Below, one piece after another: positions 11,003 to 22,596 of a stretch of 64,000 nucleotides of DNA. The notes below the pieces were generated by a model. It worked only from the letters and a program-made list of their open reading frames with translations, had not been told where the DNA came from and searched no databases. Origin of the DNA: Auanema rhodensis (Eukaryota > Nematoda > Chromadorea > Rhabditida > Rhabditidae); the NCBI GenBank assembly GCA_964057225.1, contig OZ059896.1:7130001-7194000 (forward strand), read 5' to 3'. Both the position numbers and the translations under genes were made by a program. How positions within the stretch are numbered: position 1 is the stretch's first letter; each line of letters starts with the position of its first letter.

Positions 11003-14000
11003 CTATTCAGTTAAATCAAGTTCTATAATAAGATTGTCTAGCTCTTCCAACATTCGTTCATTATGTTCCTAAAAATAAAGCATAAAAGAAAAGATCTAAA
11101 ACTTAACAAACTTCAAAATATGTTCTGGCAGCAGTTAAAAACTTTAATAAATCATTTTTCAAATGATCAACTGATTCGTACTAAAACAAAAAATATTAAG
11201 AATAACCACATCTTTCCTAACCGATTCTAATTCGTTCTCTATGCTTTCCAGAGAAATTGACCGCCTGTTACGAGACTGTCTCGGAATCTGGACATACTTC
11301 AGTTTTCTATACATTCTATTGTTCTGTTTCATTTTTTCAAAAACTTTTTTACACTCCTAAAACAACAATAACATATTTATCTTTAAAATTATTAACCATA
11401 CCGCAGCTGCTGGCGAAATTTTAATTCGTTTACTACGAGAGATGTCATCCCCCAACCCAAAGTTAGATGCCGCCTTTCTTTTAGAGGCCCTATGACGGTT
11501 CTAACAAATTTTATAACTTTATCAAGTCATATAGAGCTTCAAACCTTAGAACTAAAATAATCATCATCTTCAGTTTCATCATCTTCGCAGGGACTGCCAT
11601 GTAGAGGACTACCGTCTTCAGTGTCGACATACTTAGGTTTAGAAGGAGCCTGACGTCTTGAACAGCTCACACATAAGTAGCTAAATAAATTGGTTCACTG
11701 AAACCTATATTCGATTTAAACAAACCTTGTCGGTTTCTCTGAGAGTCTTGGCCTAGTACAATAGTAATGGTATACTTTTTTGCATTCCTTACAACTTATT
11801 TTAGTATCCCGTTCTTTTCGACTGCCACAGACACAGCATTGCTAAACTTTCGCAGTCAAAGTAACATGTGAAAAATTGCGAATAACCTTTTCGGCAACAC
11901 TATTCTTCCAAAGAATACGCGAATCCAAAATTTTCAGAAGCAAAATTATTGAAGATATATTTTGTGCTTCTTGCAGCCTGCGTTTCCATCTTTCCACTTT
12001 AAACGCGGAGTAAAAACCTAGATTAAAAGGTTAGAAGAACTTTGCAAATTTACGATATTACCAGTGTCTAAGCCGCAACGAGTTTCAATTGCAGACTCTG
12101 GGATAGAATCCATAAATTCATTAAGAAGAGCTTTCTAAAATAACATGAAGACACAGATAAATTAAAAAATTACTTACGAAGCCATCCAAGTTCTCTACTG
12201 AAACTACTTTGCCTTCAAATAAAGCGTAGTCTAGATTGCTGAGATAACTAGCACTAAGATAAAAAAATAAAAATGAAAGAAAATAACAGCAAAATATATT
12301 ACCACAGATCCTTACTAATATTCAGTATATCTGTTCGAAGCAGAGCAGGGGCTTCTTCAAAAATCTCTTTTTCTTCGTCTTCATCTTCATCTTCTTTCCT
12401 AAACAACTTCAAATGAAATTCCGAAAATAAAAGTATCTCACAATTTCGAAACCATATTTTGATAAAAAGCTTCAATACTTGCTAGGTTAGTAGTGAGATA
12501 CTGAAAAATATTGAATAAAAATATAATGTATGTAGCAGATATAACCTTTTTAAGAGATCGCTCTCGAATGCCGAAGTTGCCTAAAGCAGCTATTAGTGTC
12601 GGCAGATCTGCCGTCTTACTTACTCGGAACCATTTTTCGGTAGCACTGGAAATTAAAAAATAATTGTTATTGTTTTTTTCTTCAATTTTATACACTTATT
12701 ACCTATCTGGAGGGCCAATGGGACTCGAAAAATTTTCGCTTTCTCGTCTACTGGGAGGCTTTTTTGTGGGACTTGGTCGATTTTTAGGACTCTTTGAAGA
12801 ATTCTTGACAAACAATTTCTCATATTGGGACTCATCAAACTAGGAAAAGTTTCACATTTGTAAAAAAAATTAATAATTGTACATACTTGTTGAATCCATA
12901 ATCCACCATCCCTAGTAGCTACTGGAAACATAAAATAGGAACGCAGATGTCGATCTTGACCAATTGGTATGATGCCTCTATGTATATTTGCCGAAAGTTG
13001 TTCGAACTTAATTTGAGAATAGTATGAGAATAAAAATACATGAATTACCACAAGAGATTCCTGTAGTTCTTCCAATTTAATTTTAAATTCTTCTATTTGA
13101 TTTTCAAAATCTTTCCTCTTTTTCAATACTTCAGTTCTTTCTCTAGATTCATGTCGCGATATTCTGCATTCATCCAACGTGTCATCGAAAGTGGGTAATT
13201 CTTTTAAGCTCTTATTTGATTCCTCGAGCTAAAGACAAAAAATAATCAGCATTAAATTAATATTCACACACCTGAGAAGTACATTCTGATAGTTTTGCTT
13301 TCAGTGTCGTGATGTTTTCAGTATCATAATTAGAGGAGAATTCCTAAAGTCATATTGGTAGGGTAAGTATATTAAAATGAATTTAAACCTTAAACGATTG
13401 TGAGTCAAGAACAGTTAGATGAAGAAATTTAATAATAGACATTTGTTCATCGGCTCCAAGCTCCCAGAAGTTCAAATTAGGTTTGAATACTTGAAGAAGC
13501 ATCTCCTTTTCTTCCTACAATAAACACCTATGTCAGAGCAACAAAAAACCTCTTCAACCTGATCAAGTTGAGAAATATCGAGATCAGAGTTACTTCTAGA
13601 ATCTTCATCATCATCCCCGCCATTGCCTTCTTCCTTCACAATCGATATCTCATCGTCAACTTGATTTACTTCATAACTTTCACCATACCTCGCCTTCCTT
13701 CGTTCAATTTTTCTATCTTCAGCACTAAACAAAAGTTGATAAAACATTAAAAATATATATATAGTACGTATGCAAATCCTGAGAACCAATTAAGAAGGCC
13801 CGACAGATTTCTGAGACAGTGCTCTCATCGAACACCAAATCTCGTAAACGACTGTTCATGTGAGATATTTTCTAGGATTCAAAGATAAACATTTTGATTT
13901 ATGCTAAGATCAAACCCTGTACTCTTCAATATTGACCAGAGAGCCCAGCATAATGATTAAAACTTTGGAAATAACTTTAACATAGCCCTTTCTACCATCA

Positions 14001-16468
14001 TACAAAGCATGAAGAAGTTCTTCTGAAAAAAGAAACATTAATATGAAAAAAAAGTCATGTCATACCTGCAGTATACTGGAATTCCACTTCAAAAAATGGT
14101 TTCATGATGGCCAAGAATTGAGAAATCATTAAACAATCAGGAAAATGTGCTTTTCTATTTATATCGAGCTCAATTTCATCCCCAATACATGCCAGTGGAG
14201 AGGATGTGAGTTCCAAATCCTCACTAGTATCAGCTGAAGTTATTCTAAAATGAACTCTCAGTCTGTGTTCCATATGATTATATGTGGCTGGACGACTCTC
14301 CTTGATCTTCAACTTCATCGCTTTCTTAGCTGCTGCTGACAAGCCTTTCCTAAATAGAAATCAAAATTCAGTCTACTACCATTAACTCACATAGTATCAT
14401 GTTCTTTTCTCAGATCATATTGCCTTTTGACAGCAAATCTAATAAGCTCATTCTCAATCTTTTCAATTGACGTCAAGCTCAAGTATTTGGAAGCAGAATG
14501 CGATTGTTCATTAAACTCCTTAAGTTTAAGTGTGGTAGAATCATAATATCGAATACACCAACCTTCATATCTTTTTTTTTGAAAGCAGCTTCCAGTTTTT
14601 GCGAGTAAGATTGCAGACGCTTTTCAGATAGTTTCATAGGAGAACCATTCTCCGAAGGCACTCCACTTTCTTTTTTCACCGCAAAAGCTTCCTTGATCTT
14701 GAAGTGTTATTTTGTATTAACAATTTTGTGATTAATTTTGCATAAAGTCCTACCGACATAGACGATTTCTCCTTTTTTTCTTTAGCAGCTTTTTCTTTAA
14801 GCTCTTTTTTTTCAACTTTTACACGTTCCTTCTCTTGATTTTTCTTATCCTTGGTTTCCTTCCGTTCTTGCTCTTTTTTTACTTTCAATTCATTCTTTTT
14901 GGTGATTTTTTCAGCATCCATACTTTTTCTTTTTTTCTCTCCATCTTCCTTGGCTTTCTATATCAATAATAGTCCCTTATGTAATAGGTGATAAGCTAGT
15001 TTACCTCTTTCTTCATTTCTTTTTGCTTCTTTTCAATATGTTTTTTAACTGAAGAAGGAGGAAGACCAGCTCCGCTTCTTCTTAAATTCACTAAAGGCAC
15101 CTCATCATCTTCGGACGATTCTTCCGACTACAACATTATATTTTAACATAAAGTTAATAAGTACGAATTTGATAGTACCTTACAAACAACACTCTTCGAT
15201 TTCGGAGTGGAGCAAAACAACGAAGCTAACTTATTTACAATTCCATACTCTTTTCTTAAAGTCTCATGAACCTGAATCAATGCAAAATGATAATTTAAAA
15301 ATAAAGAAAGTTACGTTAGTACCTCCCAAGGTTTCCCAGGTATTTTTGTAGAAACTGCATTAATGAATAATTTTATGTCTTCATCGGTAGGATTGTATTT
15401 TCGTCTAAAAATTTGCTTTTACTGAAGAAAATAAAATTTAATAAACCCTACTTGATATTTAAACCGTTTATCTTATTCTGCACTTTTTTTCCATTTTCGC
15501 TAACTACATAAAACTTGGCACCACCTTTACGCTCGACGCTCACAATCTGGCCATTCTTCCACTGGCTTAAAAAAAAGAAAGAATGTGAATCATAAATGAA
15601 ACTCACCCCTCAATTTCAAAAGAAATAGCTTCGTCAGGGTGATATTGCTTAAGTATTTCTTTGAGATCATCGGCAATTTTATCAGTATGAAATGCTCCTA
15701 ACCAATAAACAAATAAGTTCAAAACAATAATAACAAATACCTCCACTATGATGAACTTTATCGAGAAGTTTCTTCATCAAAACATCCTGTATCAAAAGTT
15801 TTTGTTCATTTAAGAAGCTGCTTTCATTCGAAACTTCAACATAATCATTTGTCATATTACTTAGTTCAGCCGTATATTGTAAACTAGTTTCTACTACCTC
15901 TCTACTGAAAAAGAACTTAATAAATCACCAATTCCAAAAAAAGAAAAATGGTGGGAAAGTGTTGCATACATTTTTTAAAATTGATACGACTATTTCGCAA
16001 AAATGTGCCAGCTAATTAACATGTTTGTAACTCAAGAGGCGCGAAAGTAACATAAATTAAGACGGATCAATAAAAGAAACGTAATAGGGCTTGCACAGAT
16101 TAAGCATTATGAAACACCGGTGAAGACGCAGAATGCTATTGGAATCGCTTCCTACTGCAATGGCGCATATAGAACTGGTGGGGATACGAGGTGGGAAGGA
16201 GTGTAGTGGTAGAAAGCGAGCAGCAGTAGCTGAGGCATAAGTTTGGGTCGCAATACGACCGCGCATAAAAGAGCGAAGCTTTTCATTATAGAAATTTGAT
16301 AGAATATAAATTGTTCAACGCATCCATAAAACAATGAATAGGAAAAAGGCAAAGAAAACACAAATTAGCAACTCACGGTTTATTAGATGCAGTATTAGTA
16401 TCGTTTTTATCACACTTATTACTAAGATCAGCGAACGGTTTCTTGGACTCGTCCAAAGATACAGACAT
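11003..16468 (-). CDS. BAZ1 (WSTF/ACF1)-type chromatin remodelling subunit
   Basis: Thirty-one exons (first 16377-16499, last 11003-11068) join in phase to about 1228 residues from ATG 16468. From N to C: a region like the second half of the WAC domain with a KVHHSGG motif (about 70-150); an NAPWVV-like segment PGKPWEVHETLRKEYGI (about 195); a Lys/Glu coiled coil (about 255-320); a DDT domain beginning FPDCLMISQFLAIMKPFFE (about 483-545); WHIM1-like FWELGADEQMSIIKFLHL (about 645); WHIM2-like GIIPIGQDRHLRSYF (about 765); WFRVSK...ALGNFGIRE (about 850); and a C4HC3 PHD finger (about 1024-1075) with all eight ligands. The C-terminal 90 residues align to the bromodomain position but lack its PDYY and Asn landmarks. 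BAZ1 proteins pair with ISWI ATPases to space nucleosomes; the DDT and WHIM parts contact ISWI and linker DNA. Exons were fixed individually; the start exon is the least certain. Confidence 0.9.
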
Positions 16469-16499
16469 GGACCTCCGGGGCTTCGGCTCTTTTGAGGTC

Positions 16500-16600
16500 C
16501 TAAATATGTAAAAACAATTGTGAAATTTTAAGCAATTTCAATTGAAAAAATTTTAAGCTGTTTTGAAATATAGAAATTTGTTTAAATATATATATATATT

Positions 16601-16636
<36 letters not shown>

Positions 16637-17178
16637 GTACGAATGCATTGTTGCTTTCACATTCGCGCCCAACGAAGCAAGTGCGGGAAATTCAAACAGC
16701 GCGCAAAAGCTGGATGTAAATCAGAATCAATTGTGGAAACTAGCACTCTTTGTAGGAAATCTGCAGATCTGAGAACTCCAATACCAAAATTTCAAAAGCT
16801 AATGTTGATAGAAATAAAGATAGTTGATTTTTGGTTTTTTCGCATGGAAAAAAAAAGGTGTAATTTGGAAAATTGTTAAAGGTACTCAGAATAAGTTTGA
16901 AAAAAAAGTTCGGAGACTTTTTGATGTTTTTTTTTTCAAGAATATTTTTCAATGTTCCTTAGGAGTATTTTTCTAAAATAATTTGCTAACCGTTTAATTT
17001 GACTTTCCCCGGAGCGATGGTATATTAATCGTACATTTTTAAAATCGTAGGACTATTTGAAATTAAAAAAAATTGTCTATTTTTATTAATATCTTTGTAT
17101 ATTATTGTTTCGATTAAATGAATAAATACATTTTTTTGTTTTGAAGGGCCAAAAAAGTTTTTATTTCTAGCTCGCCTG
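16500..17178. promoter_or_regulatory. Divergent promoter region between BAZ1-like and V-ATPase genes
   Basis: The two genes are transcribed away from each other from this 680-bp gap. It contains a TA-dinucleotide tract at about 16587-16636. Next to it, a GC-richer island at 16640-16790 is open in two plus frames for about 40-75 codons, but it joins neither gene in phase. A TTTCTAG acceptor at 17170 sits eight bases before the V-ATPase start, so trans-splicing or an untranslated first exon is likely. A shared bidirectional promoter is inferred from geometry. Confidence 0.4.
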
Positions 17179-20100
17179 ATGGAGCGTAGCTCTTATATGG
17201 ATAATTCAGCCATATTGTCCTTTGACAATTTAGCTTGGTCACCAAATGAAGATGTAGTTCATTGGGAGGAGCCAAGGTAAGACATTTACTGGTTTTCTGA
17301 TCTTTCGAACTCACTAATGCTTTAATGAGTTAAGCCATAATGGAGGACGATTTAAGAAGTCGTTTGCAACCTCCACACCTAAAGTGTCCTTTCAAATACA
17401 AGATAGGAGGTTCGTCCAACGATAACTGTAGACACATAATTTTATTTTCAGGCATTTTACTTGGCACCAGCAACCGTCTACATCTATTCCATCGAGCAGC
17501 CAACATTTTGTGAATCGGTGGGGTAAAATGCTTAATGGAGTTGTACTTCAGTTTATTTTATTTCAGAGAAAACAGCCAAGGTTATCAATTTTTCTACCAC
17601 ACTCAGGCAGGTAATTTCTTCGTTTTCATCAGTTTCAACTCTGGCCACATTCTGGTCGTCTTTTGCTATCTTTTCCAAGTCTGTTCGTCTCTGTTTCTCT
17701 GGCCCGTCCGTCTACTATGACAGAAAAACATGTAATTCCTTGAATCATATTTCTCTTCTTCTGGTAGCACTGAATTGATTTTCATCACACCGTTTCTCTC
17801 CATTTTCTTCTTCTAATTATTCTTCATCACCATCAATTTCTGTCCCCGACCGCCTCTTTCGTGCCACAGTTATCATCATACAAACCATACGATTTTGTTT
17901 TCTTTCTTTAGATTTTACTGTTTTGAGGCTTCTAGTGCGAGCAATGATCTTTGTTGTATTGATAATGACGAGATTACAAAACGAAACAACTACCGTTTAT
18001 TATTTTGTATTGTCGGGATACTGACCTTCGGTATTCCCTCATATAGACTAATCTTACGTTCATTTACCATCTAATGGACCTGACTAATATAAGATCGTTG
18101 TCATATCTTCCTTTCTTTTTTTGCGGTGATAACATTGTATTCCCATGACTTATTGTGTCCTTCGCTGAAAGTTTCATCGACCCAAAACCCTTCTGATATC
18201 TTACACACACCCAAAACTAACCATCTGTCAATATCATATTTACTGGTTGTGTGTTAATATCTAACTTATTTATTTATTTGCTTGGTTTTTCTTTGCATGC
18301 TTAATATTGATGCAAAACTTTATAATATGAAATTATATTAATAACGAATTTTTTTGCTGTTTCAAATAATTTTTTAAAAACTTTATGAAATCTGTTGTAG
18401 TTCTCTCGCGGTGGGTTCTTTTCCGGATTAAAGCGTAAGGCTAGTTCATTCCTTAGTTGGTCGATATCATCGCTACGGCGAGGTAAAGTTTTGATGAAAC
18501 AGTTTTCTTATATTCTTTTTCAGGTTCCGATTCAGCTACTGCTCATTCTTTTTCTGGGATCGAGACAACAAGAGCCTGTGACGAAGGCGATCTGATCAAT
18601 TTATCAGAGATATTTCCATCATCATTTACAGATCTCCATCAAAGTGCGCGTAATTCTCAGGTGAGATTAATTTTTTGATATCTTGATTATGGTATCCACA
18701 TGGTAAGAACCGTGTCGGGCTTGGCTATTCTGTGACTTATAAAACTCTTTTCTAGTATTGGCTTATTTCTGTAAAAGTTATTATCATTATAGATTCACGT
18801 ATCCTCTTCCATGGGCTCCTTATTCCGCAGTGAGCCGGTAGTGCTTGTTGAGCTCATTATTAGTAAAGATGCTGCTTATGAGTGCGTCGGAGAACTCGGA
18901 AAGATAGGCATGGTTCAATTTAATGATGTAACCATTTACTTTTTTTTGTTTTTTTTTTAAACGAAAACTTGGAAAACTTTCAGCTCAAATTATTATCGTT
19001 GATTGCAGCTAAACCACGCGAAAAACCTGTTCCAAAGATATTTTGTCCGGGACACCCGTCGCTGTGATGAAGTGGAGAGGAAATTGAGTATGTCATACAA
19101 ATCAGCATATGAATGATCAAAAAAAAATTATGTTCATTGGTTTTCTTTAGGGTTTTTGAAGCAACAAATTCACGAATGCACACCGCCTATCCGTTTGGTG
19201 CCACCTCCAATAACGAATCCTGACATTCCTACAAATGTAGAAATAAATGAAATAGAAGTAGAAATTTTAGATAGTTATTTGATAAGGAATATTCATATAT
19301 TCAGAACAAGCTAGATGAATTGGAGAAAACATTCACTTTACTGAACAAAAATGAATCCCAACTCCGAAAAAACATGAATGAAATGAAGGAGTTCAAATTC
19401 GTGTTGGAACGCGTAGAACAGTTTTTTGAAATAGTTGCGTTTTGTATGAAACTTACTTATCAACATTGTTCTTTTAGCATATTGAAGATGAAGCTATGAA
19501 TGAAATTGAAGCCGCTGGTGGTAAAGATGTTTGTACCTTTCAATCTGCGCAATGACAGATCAATTATTTCATATCTTGTTTTCCAGGAGCCATTCTCCAA
19601 ATCGTTCGGCGGAACATCTGGCATCGAAGTTCCTTTGACACCTTTACTGTCTGATAATGAACAAATGGAAAATGCTTGGTATGATCAATCACATTACAAT
19701 GCGTTTTTCATCACTTTCTGATCTGTTGCACTTTCGGAGACCATTAGAAAAGAGAAACCTGAAGTTTAAGGTTTGTGGCTGGGGTGATTCCTCGAGACAA
19801 GCGAACAACCTTTGAGCGTGTTCTCTGGAGGGCATGTCGGAGGACTGCATTTGTTCGAACATCTGATATTCGGATAACAGTGGAAGATCCAGAAACGGTG
19901 TGTTGAGCTCTAAATCGCCCGACTATTATTGACTCTGATACTATTTCAGCTTAATCCTGTGGAAAAATGTGTTTTTATTGTGTTCTTCAAAGGAGAAAGT
20001 CTTAAACAAATTGTTGATAAAGTTTGCGATGGGTAGGTATATGTGTTAAACCTGCAAACTTTTTTTTTTTAAGATTTAATGCCAGACAATACCCATGTCC

Positions 20101-22596
20101 TAAATCATCGAAAGAGCGTCAGCACTCCCTTTTTGATTCTGTTGCTCGAATTAATGATTTAAGCGTAGTTCTTGACACAACTCAGGAACAAAGATTCACA
20201 GTTATAAAATGAAATTATTGCAAATTAACTATGTTTTGTTGTAGATCTTATCCAAGAACGCCGTTGATCTTCCTCTGTGGTGCCAAAAAATATATATTCT
20301 TAAGGCTATATATCATACCCTTAATATGTGTACTGTATGCTTCATTTTGTTTTTTTTCCTCAGATTATTCGTTTTGATAGGTCGATACTAATGGGTTTTT
20401 AGCCGCTGAATGTTGGATTCCCGAAGCGGAAATGAATAACGTTTATGAAGCTCTACAGCGTGGCCTGGTTCGTTTTTTTTATACAGATTAATAATATTAT
20501 ATTTTAGGAAAGAAGTGGTTCTGATGTGTCACCGGTTATGAATCGTATTGAGACATCGCGACCTCCACCAACATTTCATCGCACAAACAAATTTTCAAAA
20601 GTTTTTCAATCTATTGTTGATTCCTATGGAATTGCCAGCTATAGAGAAATCAATCCAGGTATTTAAATTTAAAATTTGAAAACAAGAAAAGCAATTTTCT
20701 AGCTCCATTCACTATCATTACTTTCCCATTTTTGTTTGCTGTTATGTTTGGAGATGCTGCTCATGGATTAATTTTATTCTTGACTGGGTTGTTCTTTATA
20801 ATTAAAGAAGAACATATAACAAATAAGCGAATACGTGATGAGGTATTTTACATTTCGTTTATTAAATACTTTATTTATTTCAGATTTTTAATACATTTTT
20901 TGGAGGAAGATACATAATTCTTTTAATGGGCTTATTCTCTATATATACTGGAATGGTTTATAATGATGCTTTTGCTAAATCAGTCAATGTATTTGGTAGT
21001 AGGTGGTCGAATCCATACAAGTAAGTTTCAAATTTTTGAGATGACCCACTTTAATTGTTTTCAGTCATTCTGAATTGCAAAGCTGGATTGCTTCCGCAAA
21101 TAAAAAAGAAATATATCGTATATTGGATCCCTTAACATCTTTTAATAATACTGTATGATTATCAATAATTCTTTCCTACTTTACTATATTAATCTAGAAT
21201 GGACCGTATCCATTTGGAGTTGATCCTGTTTGGAACATAGCTGATAATCGACTATCTTTTCTGAATTCGATGAAAATGAAAGTTTCAGTTATATTGGGAG
21301 TAGCTCAAATGACATTCGGAGTATTGCTCTCTTTTCTCAATCATAGGTTGTAAGCTTCAAATTTAGCAATTACAATTGATTCATTCAGATTCTTTAAGTC
21401 AAATATTGATATATTCACTAATTTCATTCCACAAATTGTCTTTCTCTCCTGTATATTCGTGTATCTTTGTTGTCAAATGATTGTGAAATGGATATTCTTT
21501 TCTGTACATCCTGGCACTGTACTTGGTCAAGAATATCCAGGTATGAATTGATTTTATTATATCATAATACAATAGATACTTTTAAGGTCCGTTTTGTGCA
21601 CCTTCTCTACTTATCGGCCTCATCAATATGTTCATGATGAAAGAACGGCCAGCTGGATTTTTAGAAGGGGACAGCCACCATCCTACTTGCTATTTGAATC
21701 AGTGGTATCCTAGTCAGGTTGATAAGTTTTATGGCAAAATAAAACTGTCATTTTTTCCTTTTTTAGTCGTATACTGAAACAATGCTGCTATCTGTTGCTG
21801 TTTTCTGTGTTCCAATTATGTTATTTGGAAAACCAATATTTAAATATTTCGAACAGAAACGGAAAACTGGCCACATGAAACTAGCTGACATCAGGCAGGT
21901 AGGGAATAAAACTCATAATATTGAATTAACTTTCATTAGGAGGAGGGTCATATTATTTCGTCTGAGTCTAACGATGGAATGACTGACATCATGGTTTATC
22001 AGGTAAATCCCTAGTGCAATCCATAGCCTTATTTCTGCTCTTCAGGGTATTCACACCATTGAATTCGTTCTTGGATGTGTTTCTCACACTGCGTCATATT
22101 TACGTCTTTGGGCATTAAGCTTGGCCCATGCTCGTACATTGCTTTTATTTGTATATCTTGAATACCCATCATTTTAGAATTATCGGAGGTATTATGGCAC
22201 ATGGTTCTTATCTCTGGAATTCACGCAGGTGGTCATGGACTTTTGAGTTATGTAGTGACCTATGTGGTTCGTTTTCCAATTTCAAACTCTTTAATTATCT
22301 GGCGTCCTCATTGAAGGTCTTCTTTATTTTTGCCGTTTTGTCACTGTCTATTCTTGTTCTCATGGAAGGATTGTCAGCTTTTCTTCATGCTTTACGTCTT
22401 CATTGGGTTGAGTTCCAGTCAAAGTTTTACGAGGTATGTAATTTCTGTTTCAAAAAATCGCTTCAGAGAATATAGCATATTTTTATTAAAAATAATTGTT
22501 GTGATATAGGGCACAGGGCATGCATTCCGCCCATACTGTTTACAAATTGCTTTGGAAGCTGCCCAGGAGCAGTTGGAGAAAATAGAGGATAGTTAA
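17179..22596 (+). CDS. V-type proton ATPase 116-kDa subunit a, with predicted N-terminal extension
   Basis: The canonical part runs from Met at 18811 (MGSLFRSEP) to TAA at 22594-22596 over 24 exons, about 866 residues, close to the family's 830-870. Landmarks: [107 protein letters not shown], and [15 protein letters not shown] with the essential proton-path Arg (about residue 765). The cytosolic N-half forms the peripheral stalk; the eight-helix C-half sits in the Vo membrane sector and moves protons. Five further exons (17179-17276, 17452-17522, 17567-17610, 18401-18482, 18524-18660) join in phase through 18793-18810. They would add exactly 150 residues, Ser/Arg-rich and without a recognised fold, for about 1016 in total. 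Which a-subunit paralogue this is (unc-32, vha-5, vha-6 or vha-7 type) cannot be told by eye. Confidence 0.93.

Noticed and set aside
17340-17409. An apparent start (ATGGAGGACG) and exon upstream of the V-ATPase gene
   Set aside because: Including it breaks the reading phase to the next block; joining 17276 directly to 17452 keeps every downstream frame open, so it is treated as intron.
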